From: Bacteroidota bacterium | GTDB lineage: Bacteria > Bacteroidota > Bacteroidia > Chitinophagales > UBA2359 | DNA length: 21,242 bases | Reading direction: 5' to 3' | NCBI GenBank assembly: GCA_020631675.1 | Contig: JAHDGT010000008.1 | Location: 1 to 21,242 of the forward strand | Made by a program: the position numbers and the translations under genes | Part shown: one piece after another, positions 1 through 7,218 of the stretch | Numbering within the stretch: the stretch's first letter is position 1 | Layout: the number at the start of each line of letters is the position of its first letter | Notes under the pieces: generated by a model | The model's database searches: none | Seen by the model: the letters and a program-made list of their open reading frames with translations, nothing else | What the model was told of the DNA's origin: nothing

Positions 1-136
1 ACCGGGCTTTCCGTTAAAATTCACCACTTGCCTGCTGCTGTTTGGCAGGCATAAAAATGGCTACCTCTGGGCCGCCTTTTTATGCCGCCAAACAGGGCGC
101 ATTCAAGCGGCTCATTACCACTGCAATCCCTTGTGC
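1..136 (+). repeat. Structured dispersed repeat, copy 1 (cut by left edge)
   Basis: One of three copies of a non-coding element in this window. It opens with accgggctttccgtt and closes with accactgcaatcccttgtgc at 117-136. In between, the arm at 38-57 pairs with 77-95 (ctgtttggcAggcataaaaa against tttttatgccgccaaacag). That gives 19 base pairs with one unpaired A at 47, capped by a 19-nt loop at 58-76 (tggctacctctgggccgcc). The upstream mini-hairpin and heptad array seen in copies 2 and 3 would lie left of position 1. The copy ends about 37 bp before the crtY start, in the same orientation, so it may sit in that gene's leader. A 60-codon reading frame across it (42-224) is a by-product of the repeat. 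Confidence 0.85.
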
Positions 137-172
137 GAACAATCCTCCCCATTTGGTGTTTAGATGCATGCC

Positions 173-1354
173 ATGGAAGCCGTATACGACATCATCATCG
201 CCGGAGGAGGCTGTGCCGGATTAAGCCTCGCCTATCAACTCAGTAAAACCAACTGGGTCAATGACAAGCGTGTACTCATCGTTGATCGAGAGCGAAAAAC
301 CGAAAACGACCGCACTTGGTCTTTCTGGACAAAAGGCAACTCTACTCCATTTGATCATTTAGCTTATCGTTCTTGGCATAAACTGGCTTTCCGATCCGAT
401 GGGTTTTCAGATTTGATCAACTTGAACGATTGGAGATACCTCATGATAAGAGGTGTGGATTTTTACGAAGAGGTCTATAAAACCATAGAAAATCACCCCA
501 GTTTCCGCTTTGAATATGGAAGTATCGAAGGCATAACCCAAACTGAAGCCTATGCTCAATTGTCGGTGAACGGGAAAAAATATCGTTCTAACTTCCTGTT
601 TAACTCTATATTTCAAGCTGCGAAATGGCAAGAAAAACAAGCCAACAAACACTACATTTGGCAACATTTTAAAGGATGGGTCATAAAAACCGAACAAGCC
701 ATATTTAATCCAGAAGAACCCACCTTATTTGATCTGAGAATGCCCCAAGAAGGAGAATGCCGTTTTATGTACATTCTCCCTTTCAGCGAAAACGAAGCAT
801 TAGTGGAGTATACGGTTTTCGGAACTCAATTGTATGAGGATATCACCTATGAGGACAAGTTGAAAAACTACATAGCGCAGGTTTTCAAATTATCCGACTA
901 TGATATTTTGGAGGTAGAGAGTGGGGTAATTCCAATGACAGACCACCAGTTCACCCGAAGAATCGGCAAGCGAATTGTCAACATAGGTACTATAGGTGGG
1001 CAGTGTAAGCCATCAAGTGGTTATGCATTTTTGAATATTCAAAAGGATAGTAAACAAATAGTGGATCAATTGGTCCACTCAAATCAAGTTCTGCATCTAA
1101 ATGAACAAAGTCGAACCTTCAAGTACTTCGACCGGCTACTGCTAAATATTCTAGATCAAGAAGGCGATAAAATCAAACCGATTTTTGAGCAATTATTTAA
1201 AAACAATGATATCGATTTACTATTCAGATTTCTAAGAGAAGAGACCAATGGACTAGAAAACCTAAAGATCATGTGGTCTGTACCCTCCACTCCATTTTTA
1301 AAATCAGTTTTCAGAACGTTTAGCTTTTTTCGTGTTAAAGTTGCTAATTATTAA
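173..1354 (+). CDS. crtY: Lycopene beta-cyclase, CrtY type
   Basis: Flavoprotein of the CrtY lycopene cyclase family, which closes the ends of lycopene into beta-ionone rings in carotenoid synthesis. From the ATG at 173 the N-terminus is MEAVYDIIIAGGGCAGLSLA, a dinucleotide-binding fold with a GxGxxG-like loop within the first 20 residues, as usual in this family. A second ATG at 164 adds only three residues; 173 is preferred because it puts the nucleotide-binding strand at the usual distance from the start. Further family signs are the acidic residue ending the second strand (LIVDRE), GGQCKPSSGYAF in the second half (matching the family's G..RPSTGYTF region) and FLREET near the C-terminus. 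The length of 394 residues is normal. It is followed on the same strand by a light/B12-type MerR regulator, a pairing common at carotenoid loci. No phytoene synthase or desaturase is in the window, so those genes must lie elsewhere. Confidence 0.9.
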   Translation: MEAVYDIIIAGGGCAGLSLAYQLSKTNWVNDKRVLIVDRERKTENDRTWSFWTKGNSTPFDHLAYRSWHKLAFRSDGFSDLINLNDWRYLMIRGVDFYEEVYKTIENHPSFRFEYGSIEGITQTEAYAQLSVNGKKYRSNFLFNSIFQAAKWQEKQANKHYIWQHFKGWVIKTEQAIFNPEEPTLFDLRMPQEGECRFMYILPFSENEALVEYTVFGTQLYEDITYEDKLKNYIAQVFKLSDYDILEVESGVIPMTDHQFTRRIGKRIVNIGTIGGQCKPSSGYAFLNIQKDSKQIVDQLVHSNQVLHLNEQSRTFKYFDRLLLNILDQEGDKIKPIFEQLFKNNDIDLLFRFLREETNGLENLKIMWSVPSTPFLKSVFRTFSFFRVKVANY

Positions 1355-1369
1355 ACAGAATTACATTTG
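1341..1369 (+). promoter_or_regulatory. Candidate Bacteroidota-type promoter for the MerR gene
   Basis: TACATTTG at 1362-1369 fits the Bacteroidota -7 consensus TAnnTTTG. A TTG at 1341-1343 lies 18 bp upstream, close to the expected -33 spacing. It overlaps the end of crtY and would start a transcript about 145 bp before the regulator. This is consensus matching only. Confidence 0.4.
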
Positions 1370-1399
1370 TCGAACATTTTCTAGTAAATGCACACGAAA

Positions 1400-1421
1400 T
1401 TTGTTAAAATCGTTGAACAAA
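1400..1421. promoter_or_regulatory. Candidate operator: TTTGTT-N10-AACAAA inverted repeat
   Basis: A perfect 6+6 bp inverted repeat with a 10-bp spacer lies between crtY and the MerR gene, just downstream of the candidate promoter. MerR-family regulators bind inverted repeats and often control their own gene, so this is a plausible autoregulatory site. The protein-site link is inferred from position and symmetry. Confidence 0.35.
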
Positions 1422-1520
1422 GCAACAATTCCTCTGTTTCAACAACTATGCCTACAGTCCATCCGGCTAACCTCTAACGGAATTCAATACAGAGGAAGCT
1501 AAGACAGGCATACCGCTATT

Positions 1521-2408
1521 ATGGCACATTACTCCATTAAGGAAATAGAACACTTGTCAGGACTCAAAGCGCATACCTTGCGTATTTGGGAACAGCGGTA
1601 TAGTATCATCAAACCTAGGCGAACTGCTACTAATATCCGCTATTATACCGATGAGGATTTAAAACTCATTCTCAATATCTCCATTCTCAACAAGAATGGT
1701 TATCGAATCGGTAAAATCGCGAAAATGAGTCCGAATGATATTTCGGAACAGGTCAATTCGCTTAGTGCTCCTGAAGTACAAAATGAGCTCAATATCAATG
1801 CGCTTACCACCTCCATGGTAGAAATAGATGAAGAGCGCTTTGAAAAGATCATGAGCACCTGCATCTTGCAGCACGGCTTAGAAAATACGATGATCAACAT
1901 CATCAACCCATTCCTTGAAAAAATAGGAATCATGTGGATGACAGGCAGTATTAATCCTGCCCAAGAGCATTTCATAACTAATCTGATCCGTCAAAAAATC
2001 ATAGTGGCTATTGACGGTCAATACCATACTCCTAAAGTACACAGCAAGCACTTTCTATTGTTTTTACCAGAAGGGGAGATGCATGAGCTAAATCTACTCT
2101 TCCTCTCTTACCTATTGAAACTGAACGATCATAAAGTAACTTACTTAGGATCAAGTGTGCCTTTGAAAGATGTATTGGAAGTATCTGAGTACGTTGATCC
2201 AGATTACTTTTTCACTATTTGTACCTCTTCACCTAGTACCTCCGGATTGCCAAAGTTTTTAGAAAAGCTATGTAATGCTACTGAGCAAAGTAAAGTATTT
2301 GCTTCTGGCTATCGGATAGATAGAGCTAAAGGTCCTTTACCGGATAAGGTAACTCATGTGAAATCTGTGGATCACCTGCATGTTATTTTGGATGCCATGA
2401 AGAATTGA
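1521..2408 (+). CDS. MerR-family regulator with cobalamin-binding light-sensor half (CarH/LitR type)
   Basis: A 295-residue transcription factor. Residues 1-70 form a MerR winged helix-turn-helix (YSIKEIEHLSGLKAHTLRIW, then RYYTDEDL). Residues about 95-165 form the helical cap of the B12-binding unit, and residues about 175-290 form the Rossmann-like B12-binding domain. The photoreceptor signature is present: W139, E149 and H150 (spaced like W131, E141 and H142 of Thermus CarH) and H188 in the EGEMHEL stretch, the place of the lower cobalt ligand. In characterised relatives the protein binds adenosylcobalamin in the dark, represses carotenoid genes as a tetramer, and falls apart in light. The neighbouring crtY supports the same role here. 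A terminator follows 14 bp after the stop. The family call is firm; actual light and B12 sensing is inferred from conserved residues. Confidence 0.88.
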   Translation: MAHYSIKEIEHLSGLKAHTLRIWEQRYSIIKPRRTATNIRYYTDEDLKLILNISILNKNGYRIGKIAKMSPNDISEQVNSLSAPEVQNELNINALTTSMVEIDEERFEKIMSTCILQHGLENTMINIINPFLEKIGIMWMTGSINPAQEHFITNLIRQKIIVAIDGQYHTPKVHSKHFLLFLPEGEMHELNLLFLSYLLKLNDHKVTYLGSSVPLKDVLEVSEYVDPDYFFTICTSSPSTSGLPKFLEKLCNATEQSKVFASGYRIDRAKGPLPDKVTHVKSVDHLHVILDAMKN

Positions 2409-2422
2409 TTTTTAATCGAGTA

Positions 2423-2473
2423 AAAAAGCAAAGCCCCTTATCTGATATTATCAGATAAGGGGCTTTGCTTTTT
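2423..2473. terminator. Bidirectional intrinsic terminator
   Basis: A perfect 25-bp inverted repeat (2423-2447 with 2449-2473) around a single central base. Its core is GCAAAGCCCC / GGGGCTTTGC, with an A-run on the left and a T-run on the right, so it can work on both strands. It lies 14 bp after the MerR stop and about 120 bp downstream of the convergent secreted-protein gene, where a shared terminator is expected. Confidence 0.9.
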
Positions 2474-2533
2474 AGGATAGACGATATTTAATACTTGGAC
2501 AAAAGTAAACCGTAAAGCGTTTCCGAAGTGACT

Positions 2534-2586
2534 ACTTCAGCGTCAGCACGAAGTCTCATGTCTCGAGTCTCAAATCTATTGTCTGA
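2534..2586. repeat. Heptad repeat array A
   Basis: After the flank cttcagcgtcagcacga come 7-bp units: agtctca, tgtctcg, agtctca, aatctat, tgtctga. The array runs to within a few bases of the stop codon of the minus-strand gene starting at 4732. It is nearly identical to 10135-10193, which has one extra unit (tgtctca). Confidence 0.85.
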
Positions 2587-2590
2587 TTAC

Positions 2591-4732
2591 TTAATACTGC
2601 ACCCAAACAGAACCGATCTTACTAGAGTTCGGTAGATATAAATTCATGTCAGTAACGGTTACATTACCATCTAAATTGGCATCTCCGTTAAAGAAGTCGT
2701 TGATCGCACCAGCTTCTGAATCAAAAGCGTTAAAATCGGCTACGGTAATGATACCATCACCTTGGTAATCACCTGCTAACATGGTGAAAATAGCACCATC
2801 GTAAGTGTATAGTTGTGATGAACCACCTTCTACATTATTTTGATCTCTAAGATCTAGCGAAGCCGTATTAGGAACGGTGGTCGTATTGGCAGAGATGATG
2901 TCTAAATGGTTTCTATGACGAACAATGAAATGATAATCCATTCCTGCGGTCAAACCGTCAAATAATAGCGCATCCATATAGCCACTTGGATCCGCTATTC
3001 GTCCATTGCTTAGCAAGAGACCTGCTTTTCCATCAACTGCATTATAGCTCGCATCTAAAGCTTCTACATATACCCAATCAACTGCGTCAACAGGAATACT
3101 AGTTGCGGCATCGTCTCCATTATCCGCATAGTTCCATGGTGCGGTATTGAAAGGCTGTGCTGTTGGCAAGTAAGCATTCAAGTTGGTTAACATCTCACCA
3201 CTAACTGGATCCAAAGGACCTTCTAACAACACGTCTATCATTACTTCTACACAACTGCCATCATCGCAAGGAGAGCCAACAACTGGCGTACACGCGGTAC
3301 CTGTTTGTGTGATGGTATTGGACACCGCCGTATTGGTACCACTAGGGTCAGGAGTAACCAATGCTTGAATGACGCTCTTATCCGCATTGTCTTGCAAGAA
3401 TACGATGGTATGTACCTCGTTCATATCAACACCAGAGCCTGGCGTATAAGTCGCCGAATAAGTGTTACTGCCCGCACTGATACCACCACTGATGCTCTCA
3501 TTCAAAACAATATCTCTGAAAGACCATGGGAAATGCGTTTCTCCATTAGAACCAGGAGCAGAAGTATACTCGATATCTTCAACCATTACAACTAAAAGGG
3601 ATAGGTCCGTATTCGTAATATCTGTCAATGCATCTAAGGTGACATCAATGTTCACGTTAGAGCCACTCATGCTTTCGTCAATCGTGAAAGCAACAGGACT
3701 GCTTTGTGTATTGATCCAAGTACTATAATTAGCAGCAGTAAAGCTAGTGATTCCAGTACTCGCTCCATTTAAATATGCTGTAGGTGTTCCACCAACACCA
3801 TAATAAGAAGTTCGTGCGCTGTTTTCAGCTGTATTAGCGGCGTAAATTGGATCCGCACTCCCAGGCCAAGAAGGATGGTAGATGATTCTTGCTACTAAAC
3901 CTTCAATAGAAGGGTCATCTAACTCGGTATAAAAGTCAGGATTATATACACCACAATAGTAGCAATATGCATTGGTGAATTCTTCCACTAAGCCCACACG
4001 TTGTGCTAATGCGGAGGCAACTTGAAAGTCTCGGCTGTGTAAGTCATTACCTGGATTGTCATCTGCTCCCGCACCATTTATATTGTCTACCCATACTTCT
4101 ACTGTTTGCGCACCTGCTTCCGCGCACCAGTCTGTATTAGAAGAGAAAGTATAAGAGGCTCCTGGTGCTAATGACATACTAACCGTTTGCGTCTGTGTGC
4201 TTGTAGTAGCACTGCTCCAGCTCAAGTCAAAGCTTGAAACAGGGCTGGTTCCTAAGTTGACAATTGTTCCGGTTAAAGTATGATCCCCGCTCAAAAGAAC
4301 ATTGTTCATCGCCAGGTTTAACACCATCAGGTCATTAGCCGTAGGCGTGATGTTAAATGCGGTAGATTCCGCATTGCCAAAAGCACCACCGCTGGCAAAT
4401 GTGGTAGTTCCATCTGTCACATCATAACTACCCGTTCCATAAGAACAACACATTCCGTCACCATATTCATCAAAAATGGTGAATATTACGGTTGCGCTAC
4501 TAGGAACACAAACATCATCAGCTGTGGTGGCATTATTGCCGTACCCACTACCTGTACCGTAAACAGCACCAGTAGCGGCATCTGTGATCTCCCAGCTGGT
4601 TTCAGAACCATAATTATCGGTAGTGATGTTCACGGTAAGCTGAGTTTCTCCGCCAGAACATTGAGCATGAACAAACTCAGAAATGGAAAACAGTCCCAAA
4701 CAAAGGACTAAGAGAAGTAGTGATTTCTTCAT
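2591..4732 (-). CDS. Secreted Omp28-like protein with dockerin-like C-terminal module
   Basis: A 713-residue exported protein. Residues 1-24 are a signal peptide (KKSLLLLVLCLGLF, then VHAQ). Residues about 25-128 form a Cys-containing beta domain (FDEYGDGMCC) and about 132-240 a CARDB-like adhesion domain. From about 245 to 465 is an Omp28-type region with a thioredoxin-like CxxC (C257-YY-C260 after EEFTNA) and a GGTPTAYLNG segment where thioredoxin folds carry their cis-proline. Residues about 496-713 match the C-terminus of the Kelch protein at 17971-19614: GEM, QPFNTAPW.YA, DWxxVE, NGRI/DGRI, HRNHL/RGHL, then two EF-hand-like dockerin repeats (DYQGDGIITVADFN at about 655 and DANLDGNVTVTDMN at about 684) and a YLPNSSKI end. 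No typical T9SS type A domain is present, so this module may serve as the outer-surface signal or anchor. Its function is unknown; redox or adhesion roles are guesses. Confidence 0.82.
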   Translation of the reverse strand: MKKSLLLLVLCLGLFSISEFVHAQCSGGETQLTVNITTDNYGSETSWEITDAATGAVYGTGSGYGNNATTADDVCVPSSATVIFTIFDEYGDGMCCSYGTGSYDVTDGTTTFASGGAFGNAESTAFNITPTANDLMVLNLAMNNVLLSGDHTLTGTIVNLGTSPVSSFDLSWSSATTSTQTQTVSMSLAPGASYTFSSNTDWCAEAGAQTVEVWVDNINGAGADDNPGNDLHSRDFQVASALAQRVGLVEEFTNAYCYYCGVYNPDFYTELDDPSIEGLVARIIYHPSWPGSADPIYAANTAENSARTSYYGVGGTPTAYLNGASTGITSFTAANYSTWINTQSSPVAFTIDESMSGSNVNIDVTLDALTDITNTDLSLLVVMVEDIEYTSAPGSNGETHFPWSFRDIVLNESISGGISAGSNTYSATYTPGSGVDMNEVHTIVFLQDNADKSVIQALVTPDPSGTNTAVSNTITQTGTACTPVVGSPCDDGSCVEVMIDVLLEGPLDPVSGEMLTNLNAYLPTAQPFNTAPWNYADNGDDAATSIPVDAVDWVYVEALDASYNAVDGKAGLLLSNGRIADPSGYMDALLFDGLTAGMDYHFIVRHRNHLDIISANTTTVPNTASLDLRDQNNVEGGSSQLYTYDGAIFTMLAGDYQGDGIITVADFNAFDSEAGAINDFFNGDANLDGNVTVTDMNLYLPNSSKIGSVWVQY

Positions 4733-4861
4733 GAGGTATTGATTTAATGCGCGTTTTACAGAAGTAGTCTGTTATTCCTAAATACGCCCAAGTGAAATTA
4801 AAATTTAAAATCGAATAAATAAAGCCGCTATAAACCACTAAGCGCAAGGATGTCAAAAATT

Positions 4862-5785
4862 TTACAAATTTGATTCTTCAGCATTCCATCTGGGGTGAAA
4901 TGAAGCCATTACTTCTTTTAAGTAGCTCTGATCCGCATGTGCGTATATCTCCGTAGTCGTGATGCTTTCGTGCCCTAACATCTCCTGAATGGCTCTGAGA
5001 TCGGCCCCTCCCTCATACAAGTGAGTGGCAAAGGTGTGTCGGAAGGTATGCGGACTGATCGATTTTTTTAATTGTGCTTTTTCAGCCAATCGCTTTATGA
5101 TGGTGTAGATCATCACCCGGCTGAGCCCTTTACCTCTTCGGTTCAAAAAAACAGTGTCTTCGTATTTACTGCCTGTAGCCGGGCTAAGAGCACGGTGATG
5201 TTGCAAGTAGTAACGAATGTGCTGCCCAGCACTTTCATTGATGGGTATCAATCGCTCTTTATTTCCCTTACCGATTACCCGAATAAATCCAATGTCCAAG
5301 AAAAGCTGACTAATGCGCAATTCGATCAACTCACTCACTCGTAGTCCGCAGGCATAAAGCGTTTCTAATATCGCTCGGTTACGTGGACCTTCTTTAGTGG
5401 TATGATCAATTGAGGAGAATAGAAGGTCTATTTCTTCAACACTCAGAACTTCCGGGATCTTACGACTGATTTTTGGGGCAGCTAATAAGTGAGTAGGGTC
5501 GGCTGTTATCACTTCTTCCAATACGAGATAACGAAAGAAGGCTTTAATGCCAGAAAGGGTTCTTGCCTGTGTGCTCGGGTGTATGCCTAATTCATGTAAC
5601 CAAGCTACAAAAGATTGGCAATGTGCTAATTGAATAGCATCAAATGTGGTGTCAGGATAATGTTCAGTTAAAAAAGATTCGAATTTTAAAAGATCGCGCT
5701 CGTAAGCCTCGATGGTATTTGAAGACATGGCTCTTTCAAAAAGCAGGTAATTCTTGAAAGGTGTATGGAAAGCATCAAAAGGCAT
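4862..5785 (-). CDS. xerD: Tyrosine recombinase XerD
   Basis: A 307-residue site-specific recombinase that resolves chromosome dimers at dif during cell division. Residues 1-90 form the SAM-like core-binding domain (MSSNTIEAYERDL). Residues about 110-300 are the catalytic domain with the full active-site set: R149 (ACGLRVSEL), K173 (GKGNKER), H246 and R249 (SPHTFRHTFATHL), H272 (GHESI) and the nucleophile Y281 (TTEIYAHAD). These lie within two residues of the E. coli XerD positions. Length and spacing fit the housekeeping XerC/XerD family rather than a phage or island integrase, and no attachment sites or mobile genes flank it. The XerD rather than XerC label rests on overall resemblance. It lies downstream of the THX gene on the same strand, with a hairpin between them. 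Confidence 0.9.
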   Translation of the reverse strand: MPFDAFHTPFKNYLLFERAMSSNTIEAYERDLLKFESFLTEHYPDTTFDAIQLAHCQSFVAWLHELGIHPSTQARTLSGIKAFFRYLVLEEVITADPTHLLAAPKISRKIPEVLSVEEIDLLFSSIDHTTKEGPRNRAILETLYACGLRVSELIELRISQLFLDIGFIRVIGKGNKERLIPINESAGQHIRYYLQHHRALSPATGSKYEDTVFLNRRGKGLSRVMIYTIIKRLAEKAQLKKSISPHTFRHTFATHLYEGGADLRAIQEMLGHESITTTEIYAHADQSYLKEVMASFHPRWNAEESNL

Positions 5786-5812
5786 GACTATGCTAAGATT
5801 ATAAACTAAGAT

Positions 5813-5850
5813 AGCGGATTTTCATCTTCATTGTGAAGAGAAAATCCGCT
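5813..5850. terminator. Hairpin between THX and xerD, possible terminator
   Basis: The arms agcggatttt (5813-5822) and aaaatccgct (5841-5850) pair perfectly over 10 bp, with a further inner pairing of cttca with tgaag. The site lies 40 bp past the THX stop and 28 bp before xerD. A T-run after the stem is lacking, so it may be a weak terminator or an mRNA end-stabilising structure. Confidence 0.45.
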
Positions 5851-5889
5851 GTCTGTACTTTAAAAAAGTAAACCTTGTTAAAAGCTTAA

Positions 5890-6021
5890 TTAAGCTTCAG
5901 CACTTGCTTCGCTTGCTTTCTGCGCTCTAAGCTTACGTAATTTCTTAGGGCTTGGACGGCTATTACCGTAAGTACCTCTAAAAATCTTGCCTTTCTTGGA
6001 TCTTTTATCACCTTTACCCAT
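5890..6021 (-). CDS. 30S ribosomal protein THX
   Basis: A 43-residue, very basic protein starting MGKGDKRSKKGKIFRGTYGN. This is the hallmark of the small-subunit protein THX (bTHX), which fits into the top of the 30S head and stabilises 16S rRNA. The frame stays open upstream to a start at 6078, but the extra 19 residues match nothing in the family and the conserved protein begins at the ATG at 6021. The C-terminal tail (residues 31-43) is Ala/Glu-rich and probably disordered. A textbook Bacteroidota promoter lies about 100 bp upstream. Confidence 0.93.
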   Translation of the reverse strand: MGKGDKRSKKGKIFRGTYGNSRPSPKKLRKLRAQKASEASAEA

Positions 6022-6121
6022 AACTGTGTGGTCTTGATATATTCTTTCTTTGTAACTATTTAGGTGAGGTGTTTTCAATCAAAATTGCTCAACCTATAGT
6101 TAGCTGTATTAATAGGACTTG

Positions 6122-6152
6122 CAAATTTACAAGCAATAAACGAAAATTCAAA
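6122..6152 (-). promoter_or_regulatory. Bacteroidota-type promoter for THX
   Basis: On the minus strand, TTTG (6152-6149), 19 bp, then TAAATTTG (6129-6122) fits the -33 TTTG / -7 TAnnTTTG consensus exactly, including spacing. It lies in the gap after the TPR-protein stop and points at THX, so THX probably has its own transcript with a leader of about 95 nt. Confidence 0.7.
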
Positions 6153-6155
6153 CGC

Positions 6156-7031
6156 TTACTCGATAATTTGTAAAATCTCTTTTGCTTCTACTTCTTTATA
6201 TACTCTTTCGTCTTTGCTGAGTAATTTCAACAAAGGACTGGCAGCTGATAGATCATTATTATGGATATAGGCTAAGGCCAAATACCATACGCTTTCACTT
6301 CTTAAGCTGTTTTGCTCATTGGCGACCGCTGCTTTTAAGGGATCTATCGCAGAACGAGAATGCCCTTGTGCCAGATAGGATACACCAATAAGAAATTGAT
6401 CAATGTACTCATCATTCATTTGAGCAACGGTCATATCCCCAAAAAGTCGGATGGCTTCAGGGTAGTCACCCATGGCGTAGATGTACTTCGCATGATCCCA
6501 CTTCTGAAGGTTTTGTACGAATTGCTTCTTCTCCCGTTCACTGCTAGCAGCTAAAACGGTCTTATCTCGATCTATTGAGCTGATGTCAAAAGGTGTGAAG
6601 TACTCCGTGAACATTTGATCACTTGCCGGACTCGGTAATAAAAAATATACGAGTGGCAACATGAGCACAGATAATAACGCGAAAACGAGAACAGGTAGGA
6701 ACTTTCTATTTATGTGAATTGATAAATAAGGAAGTTCATCTGGCTCTTTTTGCTGCTTTAGTTCTTCCTCCAGTTGTTGGAGGTAGTCACTCTCTTTCAA
6801 CAAATTGACCAAAGCATCACCAGGTAATTCGATGTTTTCAATGTCATCTGGTATTTCTACAGAAGTGAATTCATGTTCTGCCGACCTATCCATCATTACT
6901 TCTTGAGGGATTTCACCATTTTGCAGGCATTCGTGATAACGACGTACTTCTTCTTCGGATATATCTCCGTTCAGGTACTGATCGAGTACACGATCCATTT
7001 CTTGTTGTAATGCTTTGCGGTCGAATTTCAT
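6156..7031 (-). CDS. Membrane-anchored TPR protein
   Basis: A 291-residue protein with a single transmembrane helix at about 111-133 (FLPVLVFALLSVLMLPLVYF). The N-terminal 110 residues are acidic, helical and probably cytoplasmic (DRVLDQYLNGDISEEEVRRY at 14-33, a motif rich in charged helix breakers). After the helix come FTEYFTPFD and then TPR-like helix pairs: about 183-212 (YIYAMGDYPEAIRLF), 213-241 (GVSYLAQGHSRSAIDPLKAA) and 246-273 (ESVWYLALAYIHNNDLSAAS). In Bacteroidota such proteins often follow a regulatory gene and are thought to assemble protein complexes at the envelope. Here the nearest upstream gene on the strand is a lipoprotein, 187 bp away. No enzymatic motif is visible and the exact role is unknown. 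Confidence 0.75.
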   Translation of the reverse strand: MKFDRKALQQEMDRVLDQYLNGDISEEEVRRYHECLQNGEIPQEVMMDRSAEHEFTSVEIPDDIENIELPGDALVNLLKESDYLQQLEEELKQQKEPDELPYLSIHINRKFLPVLVFALLSVLMLPLVYFLLPSPASDQMFTEYFTPFDISSIDRDKTVLAASSEREKKQFVQNLQKWDHAKYIYAMGDYPEAIRLFGDMTVAQMNDEYIDQFLIGVSYLAQGHSRSAIDPLKAAVANEQNSLRSESVWYLALAYIHNNDLSAASPLLKLLSKDERVYKEVEAKEILQIIE

Positions 7032-7133
7032 TTCACTAAAGCGTAAATCTTGCTTTGTTTGGGTGTTGATGTTTAAGACCCATCACTCTTTATATAGTAA
7101 CGGAGGGGAGTGAAATATGTTTTGAATACGAAA

Positions 7134-7172
7134 ATAATGATTTGTTGAAACAAATCTTCTTGTTATCATTAT
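7134..7172. terminator. Nested inverted repeats between lipoprotein and TPR genes, possible terminator
   Basis: A perfect palindrome gatttgtt-ga-aacaaatc sits at 7139-7156, and a second pair (ataatgat at 7134-7141, atcattat at 7165-7172) overlaps it. Read on the minus strand, the first hairpin is followed by attatttt, which would suit a terminator for the lipoprotein gene. Its two-base loop and close symmetry would equally suit a dimeric protein-binding site. Confidence 0.4.
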
Positions 7173-7218
7173 TATAGTATATCACAGATATGATACTGTC
7201 GGCTGTTCAGTTTAAAAT

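Noticed and set aside
2534..2586. Heptad arrays as a CRISPR
   Set aside because: Units are 7 bp with no spacers, and no cas genes are present.
4862..5785. XerD as the integrase of a mobile island carrying the restriction genes
   Set aside because: It has housekeeping Xer length and motifs, lies 8 kb away and has no flanking attachment repeats.
6022..6078. Longer N-terminus for ribosomal protein THX
   Set aside because: The conserved protein begins MGKGDKRSKKGK at 6021; the extra residues match nothing in the family.
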